A stretch of 64,000 nt of DNA from Corylus avellana. Taxonomy: Eukaryota > Streptophyta > Magnoliopsida > Fagales > Betulaceae. How positions within the stretch are numbered: position 1 is the stretch's first letter; each line of letters opens with the position of its first letter. This document shows positions 32,359-43,403 of this stretch, piece by piece. Location of the stretch: assembly GCF_901000735.1 (NCBI RefSeq), contig NC_081548.1, positions 6,699,364 through 6,763,363 of the forward strand, written 5' to 3'. Under the pieces are notes generated by a model, which saw only the letters and a list, made by a program, of their open reading frames with translations, had not been told where the DNA came from and searched no databases. The translations under genes were made by a program, and so were the position numbers.

Positions 32359-33854
32359 TAAGAGTTTAAGAGTCTTTCAGTTGTTTTGCGATAGGAGTAA
32401 GTTGTAACTCTATATAAATACAGTTTATGAGTATAATTGATAAAAAGAAGTTTATTTTCAAATATATATTTGAAGGAGGTTCAGGTTTACTTTAAGTAGC
32501 CTACCCAAATCTCTTAATAGTATGAAATTATTGGCTCCTATAAGACTATCTCCATGTTATCACCTCAAGATTCTTTATATTTGTCTTAATGTTGTTTTGG
32601 AATGTGGCAATTTTTTCCCGGAACTTACCTTTCTTTCTCTTTGTTGGGTGGCAAACTATTACCATAATCCTTACTAACTAGTCATCCTGCAAAATAAAAA
32701 CCAAAGTTTAGATACTAATTTGTTGTGACGAAATAAATTGGAGAATCTCAAACAAACATAATAAAGTAAGGTAGTTCGGTTTAACAAGCCTACATTCATA
32801 GGCGTTGATGACTAGAAGAAAATTTTGTTCGATTTATTTACTGTAAATAAATAATTTATTTTGGGTATTTCAAATAATTATGAAATTTATTTTATATCTA
32901 AAAGTTTTATATTCATTTAATTGAAAGATTTTCTCTCTTTCAAGTCAATCCAAATTTTTGGAGGGAAAACCAAAATTTTGAAGTGTTGGGAAAAAAAGTT
33001 TGTCCCACATTGACTAGATACAAAAATGCCAACTTGTTTATAAAAAATCCTCTTCAATTAACAATAAATTGAGTGATAAAAAGAAAAAGAAAAAGAAAAA
33101 AGCTAGCGGGGGCAAAATCGCCCATAACGAGCCCCTTTGGAAGGGTTACGATTCATGACCATTAGATCAAATGATCTTGGGCCGTTAGATGTATCCAAAA
33201 TCACTATAAATATAACTGTTTGGTCATAGGCAAAGGCACAATCTCTTATTTCTTTCTCCTACAAATTTTCTTGTGTGCTATTCTCCCCAAAAAGCTATTC
33301 TAAAGTAACATATATTATTCTTTGAACTATTGAGAGCCCCTACTATCAAGTTGTGATCCACCTCAAAACCCGTTTCTAATGCATCAAAACTTATCTAAAG
33401 GTGGAAGGTTAACTCTTTAGGAATTTTATCACCCTAAAATCTAGTGTATTTTGGTCCAAGTTATTTTTGTGCACTTTTTATATTTTTGCAGGAACTGTAA
33501 AATTGGGGTTTCAAGACTCATCCTGATATAAGTTAAACTCTGAATAATTTTGTTAAATCTCTTAACATTTAAAAATGGGATAAAATAGGTTTTAAAGATA
33601 TTGTCAGCAAGCCTTTAAAGTCCTAATTTCTTTTTGCCTTCATATTTTCTCTATTATTTCATTTATATTTCCAACAACGTCACAATCCCAAAGAAACAAG
33701 TAGAAACAAATCATTCAAAACCCAAGACCTAATATTCTCAAATGTCACTTTAATACGTTGAGCCAAAGTCTTCGTTAGTTAGTGCTCAAGTTGGAACAAG
33801 AATTAAAGTCAGCTGCAATTTAGAAAACGGGATCCAGATCCCTTCCAATTGAGG
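32359..33854 (+). repeat. 3' flank of CRK pseudogene A, duplicated at 43404-46316
   Basis: Near-identical to the DNA after CRK pseudogene B, apart from the CACTA insertion there. It contains a dispersed repeat (about 33350-33560, CAAAACCCGTTTCTAATGCA...) also present at 44390-44580 and 47985-48365. No gene. Confidence 0.8.
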
Positions 33855-34537
33855 GAATAATTGGGGAGATTATCCAATTGTCCATCTTGACCGTTCATTT
33901 TGATCCAACGCACTATAGAATACCATGTATCCCACTATAAATTAAATAATAAAATATCATTTAATTTTTAAAAAGAAAATAAAGATAAAAATAATAAAAA
34001 ACTGAAATTTTTTATAAAATAATATGGAGTGGCCGGCCGCCCCATCTGAGCCATGGGGGTGGCCAAAATCACCCCCGTGGCCACGAGGGGTGGAGGGCCA
34101 AACGTAAAAAATTATTTTTTTGGAATGGCCCTAGGAGGTGGTTGAACCACCCCTTGGGGCCCGAAGCCACCCCCAACTGGTCTTTGGGGATGGCAGACGC
34201 CACCCCCTAGGGCCAAACCCAAAAAATTATTTTTTGGGTTTGGCCTTAGACGGTAGTTGAACCACCCCCTGTGGCCATGGGGTTAGGCCACCCCCAACCG
34301 GCCCTTGGGGGTGGCTTTGGCTCAAATGGGGTGGCCGACTACTCCATTCGGGTGGCTGGCCACCCAATATTATCTTATAATTATTTTATAATTTATTATT
34401 ATTTTTAATTTTATTTTCTTTATAAAAATTAAATAATATTTAATTATTTAGTTATAGTGGGATACATGGCATTCTGTAGAGCATTGGATCAAAATGAACG
34501 GTCCAAATGGACAATTGGAGAATCTCCAATTAACCCC
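33855..34537. mobile_element. Foldback element with GC-rich core (block A copy)
   Basis: The left arm (GATTATCCAATTGTCC, CCGTTCATTTTGATCCAACG) is inverted in the right arm (GATCAAAATGAACGGTCC, GACAATTGGAGAATCTCC). The core at about 34028-34370 is rich in GGGGTGGCC / GGCCACCCC. The block B copy (46317-46630) lacks most of this core. Confidence 0.75.
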
Positions 34538-34894
34538 TTAATGAAAGGGAATCCGAATCCAAGAAAACCAAATTAAAAACCGACCAAGACTACTGGGCCC
34601 CACGGTAAGACTTGATTGATGCAACTCACACGGTCACACCCCATATTCTGCTCTAATTTGCCTCTAGTCTTTGTTTAACCCATGAAAGCTGCACAAACCC
34701 TGACACTTAAAGGCCTTGTTTGACAAAGACTTCACAGATATTTTTTCTCATTATTCCCTTCTCATTATATTTCTTCTGTCTAACTAAAATTTACGTATCC
34801 CCTTTTCCATATTGATGAGGAAAAAAAATTGAAATTTAATAACACACTAAGAAAAAGTTTGCTATGCGAATGACTATTTCAAATATTAAAGTAT
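34538..34894. other. Remainder of duplicated block A
   Basis: Collinear with 46631-46985. No gene. Ends at a gap after AAATATTAAAGTAT, which in block B continues without interruption. Confidence 0.75.
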
Positions 34895-34994
34895 NNNNNN
34901 NNNNNNNNNNNNNNNNNNNNNNNNNNNNNNNNNNNNNNNNNNNNNNNNNNNNNNNNNNNNNNNNNNNNNNNNNNNNNNNNNNNNNNNNNNNNNN
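34895..34994. other. Assembly gap, 100 N
   Basis: Joins the end of CRK block A to the interior of the LTR-like insert of phytocyanin pseudogene 3, so exon 1 of that pseudogene is missing. Confidence 0.9.
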
Positions 34995-36420
34995 CCCTGT
35001 CCGGGCACCCCGTACCTATTATGCCCAAAAATGTGTTTTTACTTGGCCCAAGTTTAGGGTTTGTTGTATATATAGTCGAGAGAGGTACGAATTTTCACCC
35101 GAGAGAGTTCGTCGGAGGCTGTGCTAAGAGAGATCATATGTGGTGAGCGTTAAATTGAATCTCTTAGAGTTTTTGTTATTCCTTTGGTAAATCTATGGTT
35201 GAGAAGTCTATCGGAAGGGTCCGGTAAGGAAGAATCACGTTGAAGAAGATTGTGAGCAAGGAGACGAGTTGTAGGCTTGTCGATCTTACAGAGCCAAGGT
35301 CTTTCAAAGGGTTGTAAGTGTTTCTACTGTTTGTAATCTCTGGATAATATTTTGATAGTGATTTTCTGGGTTTGGCTACCCCGGAGAGGTTTTACTTTTA
35401 AATCAGTTTCTAAAAGGTTTCCTCTTTGTAACCAAAATATTTGTGTCTGCCTCTTTATTGCTTTATATATTTTGGTGATTGAATTGTTTATTGTTTCATT
35501 GTATTAATTCCACATAAATGGTGATAAACAAGTTTTTGGAGTCGTTAAGCGTTTTTTAAGTTTTATTTGCCCATGTTTGTTTTCTAGTAGACGCCTTGTT
35601 AAAGTATTGATTAAATATACATTTTTGCTATTAGCTTTAAATTATTGATTAAATTTTTTGGATAAGTGGTGATTTAATATGGTATTAGAGCCATAGGCCA
35701 CGAGATCGAATCTTAATTTCATCAATTCACCTCTATTTAATTAAATATTTCAGATGTTGGGTCTCACCTATTAAAAGGGAGTTGGAGATGATCATACATA
35801 AGGCAGAGCGTTAAAGTATTGATTATATTTCATCACGATAGCAAGTTTTTTCCTTTACAAAAAGTGGACGAGGAGTCACTGCCATAGCATTACTCCAATT
35901 TTTGTAAAGGAAAATCATTTCCATTTGGATTTTGTTACATAGCATTACTCGACTTTGAGGTTGCCTTGTTTTTAAGGGGTTGCTAGTGGATTATTTTTGT
36001 TTCTTATTTAGTTGTCAATTAATTTGTGTAAATATATTTCTTTTGAGTTTGATTGATGATGGAAGAATCAAGTTCTTGGTGCAGTTTTCGAGAATACAAC
36101 GGGATCCCACATTGTTCTTGAAGTCAATGAAACTGGCTTCCAATAATGTGCAGCACCGTTGGGAACTGAGGCCTTGGCTATTGGGAATGATGTGATTACC
36201 CTAGCAATCTTGGGAAGAAATTGGTATATTTGTGGTGTTGCCAATCATTATGAGATTAACAATCATTATGAGATTAACCATAACAGTGTCTCCAACACGT
36301 TCTCCCGTATCAGTAGGTAAGGGAAGCGTTACACCTATATATTATTGGTAGATGATTGCTATTTTTGGCATCCTTGTGATGATCATCGTTAAAAGTTAGA
36401 TCAATAGTACTATAGTTAAA
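34995..36420 (+). pseudogene. Phytocyanin pseudogene 3 (3' part)
   Basis: Near-identical to pseudogene 1 from its intronic LTR-like insert onward (17811-19277). Exon 2 is at about 36045-36392. It shares the CAA-to-TAA stop (36144-36146). Its own defects: Cys changed to Tyr after CGVANH, and a tandem duplication of AATCATTATGAGATTAAC at about 36243-36278. The hydrophobic tail ends with the normal TAG after IVKS. It is the duplicate that retains the stop lost in copy 1. Confidence 0.82.
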
Positions 36421-36647
36421 ATTCTATTTTTAGGTTTGTGGAGTGTATTGAATTCATTAATTGTTTGCATTGTATTGGATATGAATTTATTGATTTATAG
36501 TAGTACTCGTGTTCTGAATTATAAACCATTTGTGCCCTATATGTGTACAAAATACTATGTTTGAGCATATTTGTTAAATTATCATGCAAACAGTAGGTGG
36601 GGCTTAGGATATCTAACATTATAAAGAGAGGGTGGAAATTTCCTTAG

Positions 36648-36822
36648 GAGAAATACTATACTTCTAAAACATTTTCATCAAAAGTTAGTTCCAAAATGAT
36701 GTGTTACAATCTTACGAGATGGTGACACATTTATCAAAATAATAAAGCTCATGTGATAATGACACATCATTTAGGAACCAACTTTAAAACAAAAATTTGA
36801 GAAATGTATCACTTCTCTTTTC
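36648..36822. mobile_element. Small foldback (MITE) element
   Basis: GGAGAAATACTATACTTC...AAAAGTTAGTTCC on the left and GGAACCAACTTT...GAAATGTATCACTTCTC on the right form inverted arms around a loop containing ACGAGATGGTGACAC. About 175 bp. Confidence 0.65.
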
Positions 36823-37060
36823 TCAGTGGCTTGACTTTTCTAAGTGGTCTAAATATATTATCATATGTTTTGAATCCTATAGTCGGCAAGTGAAGGAAGA
36901 TGATGACTTCTATAAGGAACTGGTTTGTGCCCACCAATCAGCCAATGATACCTCAGTATATTAGAAAAATCTTAAGTTTAAGAAATAAACACTACCACAC
37001 CAGATTATACAAAATATAAAAAGAAAAATAATTAAAAAACCAATTAATTATTTAAAAAAT

Positions 37061-37500
37061 GGGTAATTACCTTTTCCTCCCATCAACTACAACACGTTGT
37101 CACTTTGCCCCCATGAACTGACAACTCTACTGCCTGACCTATCAAACTACCATTTTATGCCAAAAACCCCCCTTCTGTCAGTCAAAGGCTTTAACTCAGA
37201 CGGTTAAGCCGTCACGTGCGCCCCACATGCCATCTTGAAATTTTCTATCCCACCTTTTTCTCCCATCAACTACAACAAATTGTCACTTTGCCCCCATCAA
37301 CTACAATATATTGTCATTTCAAGAGTCTTTCAGGTGGGGCGCACGTGACGGGTTGGCTGTCTGACTTAACGCCTTTGACTGACGAAATGAGGGTTTTGAG
37401 CTCAAAATGGTAGTTTGATAGGGCCGGTCAGTAGTGTTGTCAGTTGATGGGGGCAAAGTGACAATGCGTTGTAGTTGATGGGGGAAAAGGTAATTATCCC
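37061..37500. mobile_element. Foldback element with long terminal inverted repeats
   Basis: Ends GGGTAATTACCTTTTCCTCC and its inverse (AAAAGGTAATTATCCC). Arms share CATCAACTACAACACGTTGT and GGCGCACGTGACGG. About 440 bp, no ORF. Probably the best-defined foldback of the window after the CACTA element. Confidence 0.78.
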
Positions 37501-37502
37501 TT

Positions 37503-37902
37503 TAAAAAAACAAAAGAAAATCAAAAGGGTGGCTGGCTGGCCACCCCACCCCCACTTGGGGTNNNNNNNNNNNNNNNNNNNNNNNNNNNNNNNNNNNNNN
37601 NNNNNNNNNNNNNNNNNNNNNNNNNNNNNNNNNNNNNNNNNNNNNNNNNNNNNNNNNNNNNNNNNNNNNNNNNNNNNNNNNNNNNNNNNNNNNNNNNNNN
37701 NNNNNNNNNNNNNNNNNNNNNNNNNNNNNNNNNNNNNNNNNNNNNNNNNNNNNNNNNNNNNNNNNNNNNNNNNNNNNNNNNNNNNNNNNNNNNNNNNNNN
37801 NNNNNNNNNNNNNNNNNNNNNNNNNNNNNNNNNNNNNNNNNNNNNNNNNNNNNNNNNNNNNNNNNNNNNNNNNNNNNNNNNNNNNNNNNNNNNNNNNNNN
37901 NN
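37503..37902. other. GC-rich foldback core and 340-N gap
   Basis: 37525-37562 holds the GGGTGGCTGGCTGGCCACCCC motif seen in other foldback cores. 37563-37902 is N. The inverted structure itself probably caused the gap. Confidence 0.6.
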
Positions 37903-38244
37903 TGCAATTTCTTAAAAAAAAAATAAGAAAAAATGGAAAAACCTATATAATCGTGTGTTTTGGTGCCTATTTAAAATGGTGCAATAATCCTAAGTGGCCT
38001 ATTCTCACTGGTAGGCACAACCCCAGCTCCTTTATAGAAGTTATCCTCGTGAAGGAAAACATAATAACAAAGGAAATGAGCGGTGTAAACATGATGGTGT
38101 TTGGTAAATCCTTTTGACATTTTTTTTTTTTTTTTTTAAGTAGTAATAAGAGGTTGACTTTTGTGAGAGAAAGGTGAAATAAGTAATTTTAAAAAGATGT
38201 TGATTTTTTTTTGTTTTTTTTACAGAAGTCAAAAATAAAGGGAG
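37903..38244. other. Intergenic spacer
   Basis: Homopolymer-rich, no gene or definable repeat seen. Confidence 0.6.
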
Positions 38245-38515
38245 GGGAAGGAGAGAGGGTTGCCAATAAAAAGAGACAGAAAAGTAAGTTTTTACGAACT
38301 ATATTTTGTTTTTATTGATTTGATAACATTTATGATAGAAAACAATCATATTTATAGGAAAACTAGGGTAGATGAGAATAATACAAATATGGAGATAACA
38401 TGATTACTTAAAAGGTAGGAGATCCAATCAAATCTGATTATAGGAGATTAGAATTAATTACAGTAAGATAATTGAAATTAAATCTCATAATATATTTTAA
38501 CATCCCCTCAACTCA
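38245..38515 (-). mobile_element. LTR fragment of a copia-type element with polypurine tract
   Basis: On the minus strand the purine tract TGAGTTGAGGGGA (38515-38503) is followed by TGTTAAAATATATTATGAG, a typical copia 3' LTR start, and a TATAAATATG promoter-like motif near 38359. The interior is missing, so only the 3' end remains. Confidence 0.55.
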
Positions 38516-39016
38516 AGGTGAACAATTGTGGAATCTTGAGTGTGATTTTTTTTTTATTATTATTTTATTTATTTCTTTTTTTAAGACGATAGTGGTGGAT
38601 GTCATAGGCGGGGAGGGTGGCTAGAAACTCACTAGATTTTGTGTCAACCAACAACGATGACAAGAAATAAGCCTTTAACAACAATATGTGAAAAAATGGG
38701 CCAAACATTATGGCAACAATAAGCCAAAGGATACTTTAGCAATTTTTTTACTTATTTTTTTATTTTTTGCTCTCTTAAAAGTATATGTGAATGTGCCTCA
38801 TGGAAAGAAAAAAAAAAAATGCTAAAAGACATTACTTGAAAATGTTGAGTAACATTTTTTGGGACAAAAGGTAGTATAAGAGCTTCACAACAACTTTCTT
38901 ATAGCCTCTGATCTTCCGTATTGCTCCCCGTAGCACTTTAGCTTCCATATCTATTATTTTAACCCAAAATATTTCTCTCTTTTCCCTTCTCTCATATTTT
39001 GGCCCTTCATTGGGGA
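38516..39016. other. Intergenic spacer
   Basis: AT-rich. No gene recognised. Confidence 0.55.
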
Positions 39017-40370
39017 CTATGTTAAGATTTTTATAAAAAGAAAATGTAAGAACAAATAGGAAACATATATTTTGTAAAAAAATATATATATTTTAATGAT
39101 ATAAGAAAAAAAAAGAAAAAGAAAAGAAGCTATTATATATAGTGTGATTGTGATTCTTTTAGAAGAAGTTACCTTTGGAATTTCGGTGAGGTTGATTGTT
39201 GCTATAGTTTTGATATGTGTGTTTGCCTTTGTTTGAGCCATATGGACCACGAGTCTTGATTTGTGAGAGTAAAGTGCAAAATTACCAGAATTAGCCAATT
39301 CAGGGTGTTGTTGATGCCGTTGGTGTCCAAGAAACATTTCATGATTCAGCATTACAACTTGAAAGTTGTCAAAGGTGCGTGTCACCTCTCGATGCAGCAA
39401 AGTGAAGATCATAATAAATCCTGTATAAAATGGATTTGGACCATTCATGATGTAGGTGATGAAGTTATCCTCATCAACAGGTTTTCCCACTGCATTGAGT
39501 TGATCAACCCATGATTTGGATTGATTAGGGGACCTTACTACAGTGACTGAAGTTGCTGTGTTAAGGGTCTAATAATAGAGGTATTTTAGGATTAAAATGC
39601 CTTAGGATAATATGTTATATTTATAGATAACATTAGAAGTAGATACTAGAATTTAAATATTAGAGATAAGTATTATCATTAGAGTAGTTTATTTTACTTA
39701 CTCTTTTATTTTCACTATGCATTATAATTGTCTATTTAAAGGCATCAAGCTCATTAATAAATTAAGTAGAATTAATCCCAAATATTGTGTTTGAAAAAGG
39801 ATTTCTAGGTTTCTTCAAAATCTAAAAGGTCTAATTCCCTCAGAACTTAAGGTGTAGCTCAGAACCTAAATTCTATCCCCTTTATGTGTTTGTGTTTGCC
39901 AAAATCATTCACATAACATGTGGCTTCAAATAAGAGACTCTTGGTTTCGATTAAGATGCAAATCGAGAAGCAAGTGCATTCCACGCCTGTCGAGCTATGT
40001 CTAATCCATAGATGGAAGACAATACACTCTTCGAGAGTGTTGTGGTGAACCAAGGTAGGAGATATTGGTCCTTTTTTTTGCCATATTGAGTAGTCAGGAA
40101 AAACTACATTAGTCAATTTTCCTGATTCATCAAGCAAATATTTCGATGGACATGGCTCAGTGCCATCCATAATACCCATCAGATCATAACTTTTGAAAAT
40201 GGGATTGAATTGTATTACCCAATTCATACAACTGTTGGGAACTTCTAACTTTTTGAAGGAGAGGGTTGTAAAACCAGGGAGTTGAAGAGTGGTAGTAGTG
40301 GAAGGTGTGGATGAGAAAGCCATTTGAGGATATAGTGGTGTTAACCAAGATGCTCTGATACAATGTAAGA
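39017..40370 (-). pseudogene. Copia gag remnant with primer-binding site (minus strand)
   Basis: PBS GTATCAGAGCA (fwd 40351-40363) precedes a gag start MAFSSTPSTTTTLQLPGF (from 40323). Gag sequence follows: WVIQFNPIFKSYDLMGIMDG, SIWQKKGPI, and after a break FITYIMNGPNPFY...NFQVVMLNHEMFLG (39490-39280). These match the N-terminal and UBN2-type gag domains of copia elements. The gag is interrupted at about 39550-39850 by a segment that itself looks like a plus-strand LTR. It has no pol, so it is a non-autonomous relic of a different copia family from that at 11264. Confidence 0.7.
39559..39850 (+). mobile_element. Possible solo LTR inserted in the gag remnant
   Basis: Starts TGTTAAGGGTCTAATAATAG and contains CTATTTAAAGGCATC (promoter-like) and ATTAATAAATTAAG (polyadenylation-like). 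It ends near CTAATTCCCTCA. I could not find a clean target duplication. Confidence 0.4.
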
Positions 40371-40799
40371 AGTTGTAATGCAATTAATTCTTCCTTATTA
40401 TTTACATTGGAATGCACTAGGTATTATATACACAAAATACACATGTGACTGTTGATGTATACATGGCAAGTAATACTAAAAACATACAAAGAAAATGAAA
40501 CTCAAATAAGGATTAATGGCTGGGATACGGTGTGCACACTGATTATCTTTCATTGCATTGTCCAATATCCTTTGTTGCATGATGGTTGCTTGTTGATGAT
40601 ACTTTCCATTTTTAAGTATCACGGTCCTTAGCTAGAGTTACAATTGGCTTCACAATTGCCACCACCATGCTCATCGTATCAGAGAAATTGATTCGATCAT
40701 ATCTTCTCAATTGCTACTCTAACCGGTATATCTTCTCCACCATGGTCCACGAACCTAGCTTTTCTCTTTTGAGCCAATAGAGAGTTTCGGAGCCTAACC

Positions 40800-40955
40800 T
40801 TTTAAAAACATTCATATGTGACTTTTAAAATTAACATTTGATTAAAATTTAATAAAAATCCATCACAAATTTAATTGGGGTTTTAAAATCTACTTATAAG
40901 TGTGAGAAATTAGATGTGAAAAATAGGAGAACGTGTAGAATTACTCTTTGAGCAA
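40800..40955. mobile_element. Degenerate MITE (family of 53750-53930)
   Basis: GTGACTTTTAAAATTAACATTTGATT and, inverted, AATTTAATTGGGGTTTTAAAATC around AATAAAAATCCATCACAAAT. Same core as the MITEs at 53750 and 56398. Confidence 0.5.
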
Positions 40956-41228
40956 ACAATGAAGAAAACATTGCTAGACGCTAAGACGTGTGGTTGGTCT
41001 TTTTATGGTTACCTTGCTTAACTTACGAAAATAGGTTACTCATGGAAACACTCGTAGGATTGCTGGCACATTGTAAATATTGCCTACTAATTAACTTTGC
41101 TCATCTTAAGAAAATAGGTTACTTTGGTCAGTAGGTTTAAGATTTTGTTTACCACTAATTAATAAATATTGCCTACTTGTCACTAAAATATTATTTTTAT
41201 TATTATTTAGAAAATGGCACAAATTTTT

Positions 41229-41408
41229 GAGTAGTGATATATAGCACACCCAACCGTGAGTGAACAGTGCTCATGTCGAGTGAAAGGTAAGTACGAATTT
41301 ACTGTTTCAAATTTTTTTTAATCTTTTTTTGTTTTTAAATCTAGATGGACTATTCACCCAGCATGAGCACTGTTCACTCACGCCAAGTGTGCTATATATC
41401 ACTACTCG
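41229..41408. mobile_element. Foldback element, about 180 bp
   Basis: GAGTAGTGATATATAGCACAC and GTGAGTGAACAGTGCTCATG on the left are inverted on the right as CATGAGCACTGTTCACTCAC and GTGTGCTATATATCACTACTC. Nearly perfect 45-bp arms. Confidence 0.8.
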
Positions 41409-41419
41409 ACATTTCTTCC

Positions 41420-41544
41420 AACCTATTCTAATAAGTGACAAGTGTCATTTAATATGTTTAGATTTTTCAAAAATTAATAAGGACTGTTAAGAATATTAAA
41501 TAAAACATGTGAAAGATAACACTTGACACTTATTAGAATAGGTT
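41420..41544. mobile_element. Small foldback element, about 125 bp
   Basis: AACCTATTCTAATAAGTGAC / AGTGTCA on the left match TGACACTTATTAGAATAGGTT inverted on the right. It lies 12 bp from the previous foldback. Confidence 0.75.
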
Positions 41545-41667
41545 AGAATAAATTTTTTCCAAGCTCATTTAAAAGAAATTTATGTCCTTTGGAAAACACC
41601 ATTAAATTAAAAAAAAAAAAAAAAAACAACTCTACCCTACAACTTATAAATGAAACGGGAATAATAT

Positions 41668-41774
41668 ATATATTGACATGTCCGCACAAGAGGAGGAGGG
41701 GGATTCGAGGTAGTGACCTACGCTTCTTTAAGCGTGGTCCCAATCGATTGAGCTACCTCTTGGAGACAAAATGA
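41668..41774 (-). mobile_element. tRNA-derived SINE with perfect target duplication
   Basis: On the minus strand, AGGTAGCTCAATCGATTGGG (A box) and GGTCACTACCTCGAATCC (B box) form a tRNA-like head. A 9-bp target duplication GAATAATAT flanks it (41659-41667 and 41775-41783). The homologous intron at 51409-51417 has a single GAATAATAT and no insert, an empty site. Confidence 0.85.
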
Positions 41775-41918
41775 GAATAATATTGTTTATGCAGGACACA
41801 AGTATGCCACCTATAATTACTTTACAACTAAAGCTGCCACCAACAACTTTTCAGATAATAACAAGTAAGGTGAAGGCGGATTTGGTGCGGTTTACAAGGT
41901 AAATTATTATTATTATTA

Positions 41919-41949
<31 letters not shown>

Positions 41950-43403
41950 TTGTAGTATAGTGTATCTAGTAATGCAAAATTTGACAATGCTTAAGCTTTA
42001 GGTATTGGGATTATAGGAATTGTAGGTAGTAAGCTATTCGAACAACTTCTTAAACTACATTATATGGGGATACTTTCTAATGGGCAAGAAATAGCTGTAA
42101 AGCGATTATAAAAAAGTTCTGAACAAGGAGGAGATGAATTTAAAAATGAGGTAATAGTGGTTGCCAAACTTCAACACATAAATCTTGTAAGGCTATTGGA
42201 TTTTGCTTGGAAAGAGAAGAAGAGGTACTCGTTTATGAATTTGTGCAAAACAAAAGTCTTGACTACTTTCTATATGGTTTGTCTCTTACAGGCATATATC
42301 TATTTTTTTTTTTTTTTTTGTTTTGTTTTGTTTTGTTTTGTATGTCTTATGAAATTAGATATGAGTTTTCATTCAAGAAAGGCCCAATTAACATTTGGAT
42401 TAACTATTACAAAATTCATTTTGTGTTGTAAAACTTACAAGAGTAGAACAGAATAAACTTTATTTTCTGAATATTAATTCTATTTTCTTGATTAATTTAA
42501 TTATTTTGATATATAATTGACTTTAGTTCATTATTCTAGCGTCAATATTGAATTTTGGTGAATATATAGACCTTGAAAGACAAAAATAACTAGATTGGCC
42601 AACACATTACAAAATCATTAAAGGCATTGCTCGAGGGATTATTTATCTTCATGAAGATTCTCGGTTTATAATTATACATCGTGATCTTAAAGCTAGTAAT
42701 GTTTTGTTAGATGAGGATATGAATCCAAAAGTTTCAAATTTTGGCATGGCAAAGATTTTTGGAATTGATCAAACCTGAGTAAACACTCATAGGATTGCCG
42801 GCACATTGTAAGTAATGTTACGTGCATTACATTGTTTATGTAACACAAATGAGAGCATGCATGTCTTGTGGCTGACATTTTTGTATGAATGATACTGGTT
42901 TGTAGTGGTTACATGTCTCCAGAGTATGCTATGCATGGATAGTTCTTTGTAAAGTCAAATGTATATAGTTTTGGTGTCCTAATTTTTGAAATTATAAGTG
43001 AAAAGAAGATCAGTTCTTTCAATCAATTAGACGGAAGTACTAGATACATTTTGAGCCATGTGAGTAGTATGAACCAAATGTTCTAATTTTGTTTTTCTAT
43101 GCTGATACAATCATCATCACATGATATTTATGTAATATTGCTTAATCAATTGATGCAGGCTTGGAAACTTTGGAGGGATGGAACATCCTTGGATTTTGTG
43201 GATCCAACATTGGGAGACTCTTACTCGAGAGATGAAGTCTTTAAATGTCTCCATATTGGCTTACTATCTATACAGAATGATCCCGTTGATAGGCCAACAA
43301 TAGAAAGCATAGTTCTCATGCTAAACAGTTAGTTCCTCTGCCGCCAAATCAATCTAAAAGCAAATCACTGCCTATGTCTGATGACGAAGCATCATAGTAA
43401 GAG

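Larger units (their letters stand above)
40713..43403 (+). pseudogene. CRK pseudogene B
   Basis: Second copy of the CRK kinase region, longer at its 5' end than copy A. A DUF26 remnant (YSNRYIFSTMVHEP, about 40713-40760) is followed by intron-type sequence and then kinase exons. KAATNNFSDNNK-stop-GEGGFGAVYK (about 41800-41898) covers the glycine loop, with TAA at 41866-41868. SNGQEIAVKRL-stop (about 42070-42150) has TAA at 42109-42111 and contains the VAIK-type Lys. Then [43 protein letters not shown] and HRDLKASN follow. DFG is NFG at 42737-42745, as in copy A. The last exon ends at TAG 43330-43332 after a 4-bp loss. It is clearly dead, and the shared NFG and FGI(D/N)QT-stop lesions precede the duplication. 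Confidence 0.85.

Noticed and set aside
41690..41760. Possible tRNA gene on the minus strand
   Set aside because: A and B boxes are present, but no cloverleaf acceptor stem closes, and the 9-bp target duplication shows it is a SINE.
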